64,000 nucleotides of DNA from Sphingomonas_R arantia (GCF_042682045.1 NZ_JBHUGS010000001.1:62001-126000), one strand, 5' to 3'; counted from the first letter of the stretch, positions 34,388 through 42,632 are shown. Notes: generated by a model from the sequence alone, not told the origin. Made by a program: numbers and translations.

Positions 34388-34867
34388 ATGTTGGTCCTTC
34401 TCACCGCTTTTGCCATCCCCGCCCCTGCATCGGCGCGCGACACGCTGGGTGTGTTCGACGGCTGGGGCGCGTTCGCCGATCCCCGCCCTCGGCGCTGCTA
34501 CGCGATTGCGGAACCAGACGCCCGCCGTCGCAGCGCCGCCTGGCGCCCGTTTGCCGCCATCTCCGCCTGGCCGGCCCGCGGAGTCCGTGCGCAGCTCAAT
34601 ATCCGCCTGCGCAAGGCGAAGCGCCGCGGCGCACCGGTCCTGCTGATGGTCGGGAATATGCGGTTCGCGTTGGTTGCCGGCGGCGCGGACGCCTGGGCCC
34701 CAAACGCGGCGATCGACGCGCGGATCGTGGCCGCGATGCGCCAATCCGACAGCATGCGCATCGAAACCCGCGCCCGCGACGGCAGTCGCTTGGTCGACAC
34801 CTACCGCCTGCGCGGTGCCGCCACCGCGATCGACGCCGCAACGCTGGCGTGTGCGCCGTCGGGGTGA
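34388..34867 (+). CDS. Exported protein, IalB-like
   Basis: A 159-residue protein with a signal peptide (MLVLLTAFAIPAPASARD). Its mature part starts with FDGWGAFADPRPRRCYAIAEP, resembling the W-x-C opening of invasion-associated locus B proteins, and two cysteines (RRCY and LACAPSG) could form a disulfide. The start at ATG 34388 gives the cleanest signal peptide; the frame is open back to GTG 34277. Divergent from the porin gene. The family assignment is moderate, function unknown. Confidence 0.7.
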   Translation: MLVLLTAFAIPAPASARDTLGVFDGWGAFADPRPRRCYAIAEPDARRRSAAWRPFAAISAWPARGVRAQLNIRLRKAKRRGAPVLLMVGNMRFALVAGGADAWAPNAAIDARIVAAMRQSDSMRIETRARDGSRLVDTYRLRGAATAIDAATLACAPSG

Positions 34868-34874
34868 CACCCAA

Positions 34875-35030
34875 CACCACGTCCGTTCGTGCTGAGTAGA
34901 GACCGAGTAGCGCCCCTCGGCGCGTATCGAGGGCGCGTATCGAAGCACGGTATTCGCATGTGGGACCCATCTTTCGATACGGGTCTTCGACTGCGCTCAG
35001 CCCCTACTCGGGACAAACGGTTGGGGAGAA
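34875..35030. repeat. Repeat-rich intergenic segment with 'GTATCGA' and 'CTGCGCTCAG' elements
   Basis: Contains CGTATCGAA (34936-34944) inverted against TTCGATACG (34973-34981), a direct GCGTATCGA pair, and a TTCGACTGCGCTCAGCCCC element resembling the ones downstream of parB. It lies between the IalB-like gene and DUF1491, which converge. Confidence 0.6.
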
Positions 35031-35043
35031 AGTCACAAACCCC

Positions 35044-35376
35044 CTACCCCATCGTCTCCGCCGCAACTGCCGCGGCACCCGGCCCGTCCAGCTCCACCAC
35101 CCACAGATCCGGATCCCGCTGGCGCCGCCGTGCCACATACTCCGACAACACCCCCGGCGCCGCCAGATCGTCCGGCCCGGTCGCGCCCAGCCCATAACCC
35201 GTCGCGCCCAACACCCGCTCGACCAACCCGCTGGGCTGCCCGCGCTCCGCCAGGATGATCAAAATCGCCCCAGCGGTCGCGTCACCTTTCGCCACGACCA
35301 TCGCGTTACCGCCCTCGGCCTGCATCCGCCGCACCATCGCGGACACCAGCATCGTCGCGGTCAGCCGCGCCGTCAT
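35044..35376 (-). CDS. DUF1491 family protein
   Basis: A 110-residue soluble protein matching DUF1491, an alphaproteobacterial family of unknown function (opening TARLTATMLVSAMVRRMQ, then GDATAGAILI and DPDLWVVELD). It is last in a minus-strand chain that includes a thioesterase and ptsN, and overlaps the thioesterase stop (ATGA). Confidence 0.85.
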   Translation of the reverse strand: MTARLTATMLVSAMVRRMQAEGGNAMVVAKGDATAGAILIILAERGQPSGLVERVLGATGYGLGATGPDDLAAPGVLSEYVARRRQRDPDLWVVELDGPGAAAVAAETMG

Positions 35377-35858
35377 GCGCCAGCCGCCGCCGCATAACCC
35401 GGCAAGGTCGCCAACGGGATGCGCGATTTCATGAACGTACCCGTGCCGCGCGCAATCTCCTCGCCATCGGCATCGATCAATCGTGCATCAGCCACGAACA
35501 CGCGCCGCTTCCCGCTGATCCAGCGCCCCTCGGCGATCACCTCGCCCGCCTTCACCGGCCGCGTCAGCAGCAGGTTGAACTGCGTCGTCAGCAGGAACCG
35601 GTCGCTGACCAGCGAATTGGCCGCGTAAAAGGCCGCATCGTCGAGCATCTTGAAATACACCGTGCCGTGCGCCGCGCCGGCCGCATGGTGCACCGCGGGC
35701 TCCACCAGGAACCGGATCCGCGCCATCCCGGCCTCAACGATCTCCAGCCGTGACGCGAACATGCCGTTGATCGGCGCGGCGGCATAGAGGGCTTGCAGGG
35801 CCCTGAAATGCGCCGCCGCCCCGCTCGACGGCGCGGCCGGGTCAGCCGGCGGGGTCAC
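35373..35858 (-). CDS. PaaI-family thioesterase
   Basis: A 161-residue hot-dog-fold acyl-CoA thioesterase. Core motifs include HHAAGAAHGTVYFKMLDDAAFYAA (family HGG-like turn), TTQFNLLLTRPVKAG and GEEIARGTGTF. Start GTG 35858 overlaps the ptsN stop by 17 bases; an ATG at 35894 would add 12 residues read through the ptsN end. Substrate unknown. Confidence 0.82.
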   Translation of the reverse strand: MTPPADPAAPSSGAAAHFRALQALYAAAPINGMFASRLEIVEAGMARIRFLVEPAVHHAAGAAHGTVYFKMLDDAAFYAANSLVSDRFLLTTQFNLLLTRPVKAGEVIAEGRWISGKRRVFVADARLIDADGEEIARGTGTFMKSRIPLATLPGYAAAAGA

Positions 35859-36315
35859 GGCCGTTGCCGTTGGTGAACAGCGCGTACAACGCATCCTCCG
35901 ACGCCGCCCCGCGCAGCTTCGCCACGAACGTCCGGTCGCGCAACCGCCGGCTGACCCGCGCCAGCGCCTTCAGATGCTCGACGCCCGCATCGGTGGGCGA
36001 CAGCAGCATGAACACGATGTCGACCGGCATGTCGTCCACCGCCATGAAGTCGATCGGCGTCGTCAGCCGCGCGAACAGCCCGACGACCTTGGGCAGGCCG
36101 TCGATCTTGGCATGCGGGATCGCCACGCCGCCGCCGAACCCGGTCGATCCCAGCCGCTCGCGGTCGGACAACCGGTCCGCAACCAGCCGCGCATCGACAT
36201 CCAGCAACCGCGCGGCGGTCGCCGCCAGTTGCTGGAACAGCACCTTCTTGTTCGGCACGGCCATGGCGGCCGCAACGGCATCGGGTGCCAGGATATCGAC
36301 AAGCGAGTCCATCAA
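35842..36315 (-). CDS. ptsN: PTS IIA-like nitrogen regulatory protein PtsN
   Basis: A 157-residue EIIA-Ntr domain protein that receives phosphate on His68 (GGGVAIPHAKID) from the nitrogen PTS (PtsP, NPr) and regulates potassium or nitrogen-linked functions. TGFGGGVAIPHA and FMLLSPTDAGVEHLK are family blocks. The usual neighbour hpf precedes it by 18 bases, forming hpf-ptsN as in most Proteobacteria. PtsP and HPr are not in the window. Confidence 0.94.
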   Translation of the reverse strand: MMDSLVDILAPDAVAAAMAVPNKKVLFQQLAATAARLLDVDARLVADRLSDRERLGSTGFGGGVAIPHAKIDGLPKVVGLFARLTTPIDFMAVDDMPVDIVFMLLSPTDAGVEHLKALARVSRRLRDRTFVAKLRGAASEDALYALFTNGNGRDPAG

Positions 36316-36333
36316 GGAAAAACGAACGGCCGG

Positions 36334-36927
36334 TCAGGCCGTACGCTGCGGCTCCACCCAGCCGATCGTCCCGTCGGGGCGGCGATAGACCATGTTGAAC
36401 GTGCCGGTGCCGAGGTTCTTGAACAGCAGCGCCCCCGTGTTGCGCAGGTCGAGCATCATCACCGCGTCCGACACCGTCGCGTCGGGCACGTCGACGCGCG
36501 TCTCGGCGATGATCAGCGGGTTGTCGTTGACCTCTTCCTCTTCCGGCGCGGTCTGGAACACGGTGTAGCCCGCATTCTCGTCATAGCTCACCGTGTCGTA
36601 CTCGGCGGCACCGCCCATGCTGGTGGTGGCCTGCTTGTCCTTCAGCCGGCGCATATAGCGGCGCAGCTGCGTCTCGACACGCGCCGCAGCCTGGTCGAAG
36701 GCGGGGTGCGCTTCGTTACCCTGGCCGTGCCCCTTCAGGATCACGCCCTGCATCACATGCGCCACGATGTCGCAGGTGAACGAACCATGCGGTCCGTTGC
36801 CGAAGGTCGCATGCGCGGAAATCGATCGCGAGAAATATTTGTCCGCGATGGCCTGCATCCGCTCGTTCACATGCGTCCGCAATGCGTCGCCGGTGTCGAC
36901 CTGATGACCTGAGACTCGGATTTCCAT
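36334..36927 (-). CDS. hpf: Ribosome hibernation-promoting factor, long form
   Basis: A 197-residue long HPF/RaiA. The N-terminal ribosome-binding domain (MEIRVSGHQVDTGDALRTHV) is joined by a linker to the C-terminal dimerisation domain (NPLIIAETRVDVPDATVSDAVMMLDL...GTGTFNMVYRRPDGTIGWVEP). Long forms drive 100S ribosome dimers in stationary phase. A strong GAGGAGGT site precedes ATG 36927. It is probably transcribed from a promoter in the 111-base gap after dnaQ. Confidence 0.94.
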   Translation of the reverse strand: MEIRVSGHQVDTGDALRTHVNERMQAIADKYFSRSISAHATFGNGPHGSFTCDIVAHVMQGVILKGHGQGNEAHPAFDQAAARVETQLRRYMRRLKDKQATTSMGGAAEYDTVSYDENAGYTVFQTAPEEEEVNDNPLIIAETRVDVPDATVSDAVMMLDLRNTGALLFKNLGTGTFNMVYRRPDGTIGWVEPQRTA

Positions 36928-37038
36928 CGTAATGACCTCCTCAAAAGAGCAATTTGCGGCCGGTCACCCGAGGATCGGGCGCCGCGGCCTTAGAACCGGG
37001 GCGTTCCGGGGTCAACCGGACTGGCCGGACCCGTGATG

Positions 37039-37740
37039 TCACCCCTGCGCGTCGACCGTGCTCCACAACGGATCGACCAGTTTCGCAACGAACGCGGCAT
37101 GCCGTGCCAACTCTTCCGGACTTGCCGAAAACAGCCGCATAGGACGTACCGTCAAAGGTATAACGTCGGTCATCCCAACCGGTGCCGTAGCGTTGCCGGA
37201 CTCTTCGGGCGGTAGCATCAACCCGATCTGCCGACCGCCCATCAACTCGACATACAGCTGCGCCAGCAGCTGCGCATCGAGCAACGCGCCGTGCTTCACG
37301 CGGTGGCTGCGGTCGATGCCGTAGCGCGAACACAGCGCGTCCAGGCTCAGCTTCGCGCCCGGATGCCGCGTCTTGGCGATCGTCAGCGTGTCGACCATTC
37401 GCGTCATGCACACCACCGGCTGCCCGCACTGGTCCAGCTCCGCGTTCAGGAACCCGAAGTCGAACGTCGCATTGTGCGCGATCAGCGGCGCGTCGCCGAT
37501 GAACTCCAGCAGGTCCGGCACCGCCTCGTGGAATCGCGGCTTGTCTGCCAGGAACCGTGCGGACAGGCCGTGGATCGCCTCCGCTTCGGCCGGCATGTCG
37601 CGGTCCGGGTTGAACCAGGCGTGGAACGTCCGCCCCGTCTCGCACCGGTTGAGCAGTTCGACGCAGCCGATCTCGACCAGCCGGTCGCCACCCCGTGGGT
37701 TCAGTCCTGTGGTTTCGGTATCGAAGACGATTTCGCGCAT
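37039..37740 (-). CDS. dnaQ: DNA polymerase III subunit epsilon
   Basis: A 233-residue proofreading exonuclease of the replicative polymerase. Exo I is EIVFDTETTG (Asp7, Glu9), Exo II is IAHNATFDFGFLNAEL and Exo III is HGALLDAQLLAQLY. ATG 37740 is chosen because MREIVFDTETTG is the family N-terminus; it overlaps the 3' end of coaE by 40 bases. The neighbourhood ppsR-maf-aroE-coaE-dnaQ matches the left flank of the Caulobacter origin. Confidence 0.95.
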   Translation of the reverse strand: MREIVFDTETTGLNPRGGDRLVEIGCVELLNRCETGRTFHAWFNPDRDMPAEAEAIHGLSARFLADKPRFHEAVPDLLEFIGDAPLIAHNATFDFGFLNAELDQCGQPVVCMTRMVDTLTIAKTRHPGAKLSLDALCSRYGIDRSHRVKHGALLDAQLLAQLYVELMGGRQIGLMLPPEESGNATAPVGMTDVIPLTVRPMRLFSASPEELARHAAFVAKLVDPLWSTVDAQG

Positions 37741-38342
37741 GTCCGGCAGTATCGGACTCCATGGTCGCGGAGGCAAGCGACCAGCGCGACGACCGCCGCG
37801 CGCGTCTCGTCCAGCGCGACTCCGGTATCGATCAGGAAATCGGCACGCGCGCGCTTCTCCGCATCGGGCAGCTGCAACGCCAGAATCCGGTCGAACCGTT
37901 CGGCGGTCATGCCGGGCCGCGCCAGGACGCGCACGCGCTGCACTGGGGCAGGGGCCGACACCACCACCACCGCATCGACCGCGTCCGCGCCACCCTTCTC
38001 GAACAGCAGCGGAATATCGAGCAGCACGATGTCCGCCCGCATGTGCCTCGCCAGAAACGCGCGCCGCGCCGCCGCCACCGCCGGATGGACGATTCCCTCC
38101 AGCCGCGCCAGCGCCGCCGGTTGCCCCAGCACCGCCTGGCCCAGACGTTGCCGATCGACGCCGCCCGCACCGGTCGTGCCCGGAAACGCGACCTCGATCA
38201 CCGGGACCAGCGCGCCGCCGGCGGCCTGCAACCGGTGGACCTCCGCATCGGCATCGAACACCGGCACGCCGGCGTCCGCGAACATGCCCGCCACCGCGGA
38301 CTTGCCCATGCCGATCGACCCGGTGAGGCCGAGCACGATCAT
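37701..38342 (-). CDS. coaE: Dephospho-CoA kinase
   Basis: A 213-residue kinase for the last step of coenzyme A synthesis. P-loop GLTGSIGMGKS (5-15), DADAEVHRL and VVLLDIPLLFE-like IVLLDIPLLFEKGG are typical. It overlaps aroE (ATGA) at its start and extends 40 bases into dnaQ. The last 20 residues are unlike the family and may reflect this overlap. Confidence 0.95.
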   Translation of the reverse strand: MIVLGLTGSIGMGKSAVAGMFADAGVPVFDADAEVHRLQAAGGALVPVIEVAFPGTTGAGGVDRQRLGQAVLGQPAALARLEGIVHPAVAAARRAFLARHMRADIVLLDIPLLFEKGGADAVDAVVVVSAPAPVQRVRVLARPGMTAERFDRILALQLPDAEKRARADFLIDTGVALDETRAAVVALVACLRDHGVRYCRTCAKSSSIPKPQD

Positions 38343-39154
38343 GCGGTCAGCAACCCACGCAGTTCTGCGTCACGCTCGCGCGGGGCATGCGCCTCGAAAA
38401 AGATCTCGAACGCCAGCGCCGCCTGGCCGATCAGCATCGTCAGCCCGTCGATCGTCGCCAGCCCACGCGCCCGCGCCGCGGCGAGCAGCGCGGTTTCGAG
38501 CGGTGCATAGACGATGTCGTACACGATCGCAGTGGAGGGCAGGGGGCTCAGGTCCAGCACCAGCGGCGGTTGCCCCTCGAGCCCAAGCGAACTGGCATTG
38601 ACCAGCAGGTCCACCGCCGGCAGCGCGGCGTCGAGCCCCACCACGTCGCCCTGCAACCCGAACTGGTCGAGCAACGCACGCCCCTTGTCCGGCGTCCGGT
38701 TGAGCAACGTCACGCGCCCCACATCACGGCTCGCCAGCGCCAGCAGCACCGCACGCGCCGCGCCGCCGGCCCCCACGACCGCCACCGCCTTACCCTCCAG
38801 CGGCACATCGTCCAGCGGCTCCAGGAACCCGCCCGCATCGGTATTGGTCCCGACCAACCCGCCGTCGCCGTCGCCGAACACGGTGTTCAGCGCCCCCAGC
38901 GTCTTCTGCAGCCCCGCCTTGTCGCTGACGATCTCGAACAGCGCCTGCTTGTGCGGCAACGTCACGTTGCTGCCCATCCAGTCGGGATCGTCACGCCGCA
39001 ACCGGAAATGCGCCGCCAGCCCCGCAGCGGTGACATGCGTCGCGCGATAATCCCCCTCGATCCCCAGCGCCGCCAGCCAGAACCGATGGATGATCGGCGA
39101 TTTGCTGTGCGCGATCGGATCGCCGATCACTTCGGCATAGGGAATTCCGGGCAT
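38339..39154 (-). CDS. aroE: Shikimate dehydrogenase (NADP+)
   Basis: A 271-residue enzyme reducing 3-dehydroshikimate in aromatic amino acid synthesis. Substrate site motifs are IGDPIAHSKSP near residue 10 and SNVTLPHKQALF with catalytic Lys; the NADP loop is VVGAGGAARAVLLAL. Preceded, on its upstream side, by repeat copy F, which separates it from maf. Confidence 0.95.
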   Translation of the reverse strand: MPGIPYAEVIGDPIAHSKSPIIHRFWLAALGIEGDYRATHVTAAGLAAHFRLRRDDPDWMGSNVTLPHKQALFEIVSDKAGLQKTLGALNTVFGDGDGGLVGTNTDAGGFLEPLDDVPLEGKAVAVVGAGGAARAVLLALASRDVGRVTLLNRTPDKGRALLDQFGLQGDVVGLDAALPAVDLLVNASSLGLEGQPPLVLDLSPLPSTAIVYDIVYAPLETALLAAARARGLATIDGLTMLIGQAALAFEIFFEAHAPRERDAELRGLLTA

Positions 39155-39170
39155 GATCTTCTCTCTTTCT

Positions 39171-39285
39171 AGCCCCTCTCCTTCAGGGGAGGGGTTGGGG
39201 TGGGGGCAACAGCACCTCGATCCCCACCTTGCAATATTGAAACCGTCAGCCCCACCCCAACCCCTCCCCGGAAGGGGAGGGGCTT
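39171..39285. repeat. Dispersed C/T-rich palindromic repeat, copy F
   Basis: An inverted pair with the same arms as copies D and G (CCCCTCTCCTTCAGGGGAGG at one end; CCCTCCCCGGAAGGGGAGGG at the other). It fills the gap between aroE and maf. Confidence 0.85.
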
Positions 39286-39301
39286 AGAAAAAATCCTGCT
39301 A

Positions 39302-39895
39302 TCATTTTGTGATCAAACCCAGCACCCGCAACTGATCCAGCAGCGCCAGCAACGGCAACCCCAACACTGTGAAATGATCGCCATCGACCCGCGAAAACAG
39401 CTGCACCCCGGGGCCCTCCAGCCGATAGCAGCCGACGCACCCCGAAACCGCCGGCCACTCCACACCCAGATAGTCTTCCAAAAACGCATCCGAAAAATCG
39501 CGCATCGTCAGCGTCGCGACCCCGACATGACGCCACGTCGGCACACCCCCCGTCGCCAGCACCGCCGCACTGGTCAGCCGATGCCGCCGTCCGCGTAAGC
39601 GCCGCAGTTGCTCCGCCGCATCCGCCCGGTCGCGCGGCTGATCGAACAACTGCCCATCATCGCGCGCCAAAGTCTGGTCGCAGCCAAGCACCAAAGCATC
39701 CGGATAACGCCGCGAAATCTTCACCGCCTTCAACTCAGCCAGCGCATCGGCCAGCCGGCGCGCGTCCGCACCCTCCGCCACCAGCGCCGCCTTCGCCGCC
39801 TCCTCGTCGATCCCGGCCGCGACCGCTTCGTGCGCGACACCCGCCGCGGTCAGCATCGCGCGCCGCGCCGCCGACTTCGACGCGAGAACGATCAT
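39302..39895 (-). CDS. maf: Maf-family nucleoside triphosphate pyrophosphatase
   Basis: A 197-residue Maf/HAM1-like pyrophosphatase that hydrolyses non-canonical or m7G/dTTP/UTP-type nucleotides. Motifs are IVLASKSAARRAML at the N-terminus, LGCDQTLA and the C-terminal HFTVLGLPLLALLDQLR. ATG 39895 overlaps the ppsR stop (ATGA); the open frame continues upstream as a shadow of ppsR. Confidence 0.93.
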   Translation of the reverse strand: MIVLASKSAARRAMLTAAGVAHEAVAAGIDEEAAKAALVAEGADARRLADALAELKAVKISRRYPDALVLGCDQTLARDDGQLFDQPRDRADAAEQLRRLRGRRHRLTSAAVLATGGVPTWRHVGVATLTMRDFSDAFLEDYLGVEWPAVSGCVGCYRLEGPGVQLFSRVDGDHFTVLGLPLLALLDQLRVLGLITK

Positions 39896-40716
39896 GCCAG
39901 CACGCTCGTCTCGCCGCGCCGTTCGTTCACCAGGTTGATGATCGCCGCCGCGGTCTCCTCGATCGACCGGCGCGTCACGTCGATCACCGGCCAGCCATTG
40001 TCCGCGAACATCCGCCGCGCATAGGACAGCTCGGCCGCCACCGCTTCCTGATCGACATAGTCGGTCTCCGGCGCCTGGTTCAGCGACAGCAGCCGGTTGC
40101 GCCGGATCGCGATCAGCCGATCCGGACTGGTCGTCAGCCCGACGACCAGCGGATGCTGCAACCGGTGGATGTGCGCGGGCGGCGGCGACACCGGCACGAT
40201 CGGAATGTTCGCCGTCTTGTAGCCGCGATTGGCGAGATAGATCGACGTCGGCGTCTTCGACGTGCGCGACACGCCGGCCAGCAGGATGTCGGCCTCCTCC
40301 CAATTCTCCGCCGCGATCCCGTCGTCATGCGCGATCGTCCACTGGATCGCATCGACCCGCGCGAAATAGGCCGCGTCCAGATTATGCTGCCGCCCCGGCC
40401 GCGCGCTCGCGATCTGCCCCAGCAGCCGCGACAGCGCGTCGGTCACCGGATCGAGCGCCGCCACCGCCGGGATCCCCGCCGCCCGGCACCGCGCCTCCAG
40501 CTTCCGCCGCACATCCGAATTGGCGAGCGTGAACACGATCAGCCCGGGGTTCTTGCCGATCTCCACCATCACGCGGTCGAGATGCCCTTCGGACCGCACC
40601 ATCGGCCAGAAATGCTTGATCGCCTCCACCCCGTCGAACTGCGCGAGGCCCGCCTTCACGACATTTTCCAGCGTCTCGCCCGTGGAATCCGACAGCAGAT
40701 GGACGTGCAAGCGCAT
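39892..40716 (-). CDS. ppsR: Pyruvate, water dikinase / phosphate dikinase regulatory protein (PSRP, DUF299)
   Basis: A 274-residue bifunctional kinase/pyrophosphorylase that controls PEP synthase or PPDK by reversible Thr phosphorylation. It opens with LHVHLLSDSTGETLENVVKA; the P-loop-like GVSRTSKTPTSIYLANRGY and the family's KIANIPI-like TANIPIVPV are present. The start ATG 40716 directly borders the proposed origin. In Caulobacter the homologous gene is also the first one left of the origin. Confidence 0.93.
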   Translation of the reverse strand: MRLHVHLLSDSTGETLENVVKAGLAQFDGVEAIKHFWPMVRSEGHLDRVMVEIGKNPGLIVFTLANSDVRRKLEARCRAAGIPAVAALDPVTDALSRLLGQIASARPGRQHNLDAAYFARVDAIQWTIAHDDGIAAENWEEADILLAGVSRTSKTPTSIYLANRGYKTANIPIVPVSPPPAHIHRLQHPLVVGLTTSPDRLIAIRRNRLLSLNQAPETDYVDQEAVAAELSYARRMFADNGWPVIDVTRRSIEETAAAIINLVNERRGETSVLA

Positions 40717-40821
40717 GATGGGGGGGATCCTGTGGAAAACCGTGGGGGTTGCGGTAGGCCAGGGGCGGGGATGCTTTCAAGCGGCGCGTTCATCCCCGCT
40801 GGCCCGCCTTGTTCTCCCCGC

Positions 40822-40830
40822 TTATCCACA
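40822..40830 (+). promoter_or_regulatory. DnaA box (consensus)
   Basis: TTATCCACA, a perfect DnaA binding sequence, within the proposed origin. Confidence 0.85.
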
Positions 40831-40854
40831 GGCGACGCACCGATCGACTCTGCC

Positions 40855-40863
40855 TGTGGATAA
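40855..40863 (-). promoter_or_regulatory. DnaA box (consensus, inverted)
   Basis: TGTGGATAA, the complement of TTATCCACA, 24 bases from the first box and pointing toward it. Confidence 0.85.
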
Positions 40864-41008
40864 CGGGGGTGGAAAAAACGACTCGCCGACGACTCGCGAG
40901 TCGGTTTCCGAGGCCACTGTTGGCAATTCGGGGTGGGGCGAATAAACCCCGCTTCGCCTGCCCCCTACTACCAACCCAGACTCTCTTAAGACTCTTAAAG
41001 GATATTAG

Positions 41009-42058
41009 ATGGACTCCGCGTTCGTGGCCGTTCCGACCGTCGACCGGCCGCTCTACGCGGTGTTGAAAGGGCAGCGCCAAGCCGTGCCGCCCGTCTGGCT
41101 GATGCGTCAGGCCGGGCGTTACCTCCCCGAATATCGCGCGCTCCGGGCCGATCGCGGCGGATTCCTCGAACTGGTCCACGACAGCGCGGCGGCGGCCGAC
41201 GTCACGCTGCAACCGATCCGGCGGTTCGGATTCGACGGCGCGATCCTGTTTTCCGACATCCTCGTCATCCCGCACGCACTCGGCCAGGATCTGGTGTTCG
41301 AGGTCGGCGAGGGCCCGCGACTCTCGCCCCCGCTCGTCGATCATGCGCTGGAGGCGCTGGCACGTGTCCCGGAGCGGCTCGACCCGGTCTATCGCACCGT
41401 TGCCCTCGTCGCGGCCGCACTGCCGCCCCAGACCACCTTCCTGGGCTTTGCCGGCAGTCCCTGGACCGTCGCGACCTACATGGTGGCGGGGCAGGGGTCG
41501 AAGGACCAGGCACCCGCCCGCCGCATGGCTTACGGCGACCCGCAGGCATTCGGCGCGATCGTCGACGCCATCGTCACCGCCACGATCGACTATCTGATCG
41601 GCCAGATCGACGCGGGCGTCCACGCAGTGCAGCTGTTCGACAGCTGGGCGGGGAGTCTCTCACCCGCGCAATTCGAACGCTGGGTTATCGCCCCCACCGT
41701 GCGGATCGTCGACGCGGTCCGCGCCGCGCGGCCGGACGTGCCGATTATCGGCTTTCCGAAGGGGGCAGGGGGCAAACTTCCCGCCTATGCCCGCGAAACG
41801 CGGGTCGATGCGCTCGGGCTGGACGAGACCGTCGATCCGCTTTGGGCGGACCGTGAACTGCCTGCCGGCCTACCGGTGCAGGGCAATCTCGACCCGTTGG
41901 CGTTGATTGCGGGCGGCGAACCGCTTGCGCAGGCCGTGGACCATATCCTATCTGCGTTTCCGGAACGGCCGCATATCTTCAACCTTGGCCACGGCATCCT
42001 CCCCGACACGCCGATCGCGCATGTCGAACGGTTGCTGGAACAGGTGCGACGCCGATGA
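41009..42058 (+). CDS. hemE: Uroporphyrinogen decarboxylase
   Basis: A 349-residue enzyme that removes four carboxylates from uroporphyrinogen III to give coproporphyrinogen III in heme synthesis. The signature PVWLMRQAGRYLPEYR lies near residues 28-43 and the catalytic Asp in AILFSDILVIPHAL. It starts directly at the right edge of the origin, so its promoter probably lies within it, as for Caulobacter hemE. It overlaps hemJ by four bases (ATGA). Confidence 0.96.
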   Translation: MDSAFVAVPTVDRPLYAVLKGQRQAVPPVWLMRQAGRYLPEYRALRADRGGFLELVHDSAAAADVTLQPIRRFGFDGAILFSDILVIPHALGQDLVFEVGEGPRLSPPLVDHALEALARVPERLDPVYRTVALVAAALPPQTTFLGFAGSPWTVATYMVAGQGSKDQAPARRMAYGDPQAFGAIVDAIVTATIDYLIGQIDAGVHAVQLFDSWAGSLSPAQFERWVIAPTVRIVDAVRAARPDVPIIGFPKGAGGKLPAYARETRVDALGLDETVDPLWADRELPAGLPVQGNLDPLALIAGGEPLAQAVDHILSAFPERPHIFNLGHGILPDTPIAHVERLLEQVRRR

Positions 42059-42504
42059 CATTTGGGACGGCCTTTGCGATGACCTATCTCTGGATCAAGG
42101 CCGCCCACCTGATCTTCGTGATCTTCTGGATCGCGGGGCTTTTCATGTTGCCGCGCTACTATATCTACCACCAGGAATCGGCCCCCGGCTCGGACGAGGA
42201 ACGCCGCTGGATCGACCGCGAACGCAAGCTCCGCTCGATCATCCTCACCCCCGCGATGATCGCGGTCTGGGTGTTCGGGCTCATCCTCGCCTACACGATC
42301 GGCGCCTGGACGATGGGCTGGTTCCACCTCAAATTCCTGCTCGTCATCGGCCTGACCGGCTATCACGGCTACATGGTCGCCTACGGCAAGCGCCTCGCCC
42401 GCGGCGAACGCCCCGTCACCGGCAAGGCGCTTCGCCTCATGAACGAGGTCCCCGGCATCGCCACCGCGATCATCGTGGTCCTGGTGATCGTAAAGCCGTT
42501 CTGA
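42055..42504 (+). CDS. hemJ: Protoporphyrinogen IX oxidase HemJ (CopD/UPF0093 family)
   Basis: A 149-residue inner-membrane protein with four predicted helices. Family residues include the His in IKAAHLIFVIFWIAGLFMLPR and the following positions RYYIYHQE, with LRLMNEVPG near the C-terminus. HemJ replaces HemG/HemY in many alphaproteobacteria and catalyses the penultimate oxidation of heme synthesis. Position behind hemE supports the assignment. An alternative start nine codons on (MTYLWIKAAH) is plausible. Confidence 0.92.
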   Translation: MTFGTAFAMTYLWIKAAHLIFVIFWIAGLFMLPRYYIYHQESAPGSDEERRWIDRERKLRSIILTPAMIAVWVFGLILAYTIGAWTMGWFHLKFLLVIGLTGYHGYMVAYGKRLARGERPVTGKALRLMNEVPGIATAIIVVLVIVKPF

Positions 42505-42517
42505 GGTTCTTCTTCTG

Positions 42518-42632
42518 AGCCCCTCTCCTTCAGGGGAGGGGTTGGAGTGGGGGCAACAGCACCTCACCTGCAACGTTGTAGCTTTGATGCGCTCAGCCCC
42601 ACCCCAACCCTCTCCCCTAAAGGAGAGGGGCT
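42518..42632. repeat. Dispersed C/T-rich palindromic repeat, copy G
   Basis: An inverted pair (CCCCTCTCCTTCAGGGGAGG and CTCTCCCCTAAAGGAGAGGG) with GTTGGAGTGGGGGC arms, between hemJ and rho. Almost the same as copies D and F. Confidence 0.85.

Larger units (their letters stand above)
40717..41008. other. oriC: Probable chromosomal origin of replication (oriC)
   Basis: A 292-base non-coding gap between divergent ppsR and hemE. It holds consensus DnaA boxes TTATCCACA at 40822-40830 and its reverse complement at 40855-40863, a near-consensus TTTTCCACA complement at 40731-40739, and a G-tract/A-tract region (40864-40877). A CGACTCGCGAGTCG palindrome lies at 40890-40903, and an AT-richer end (CTTAAGACTCTTAAAGGATA) at 40985-41004 could unwind. 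Seven GANTC sites lie between 40846 and 41016. The ppsR-oriC-hemE order is that of the Caulobacter origin, and parAB with parS sites are close. Confidence 0.85.

Noticed and set aside
40985..40997. TTAA-N5-TTAA near the hemE start as a CtrA site
   Set aside because: CtrA sites need TTAA-N7-TTAA; the spacing here is 5, so it is not called a CtrA box.
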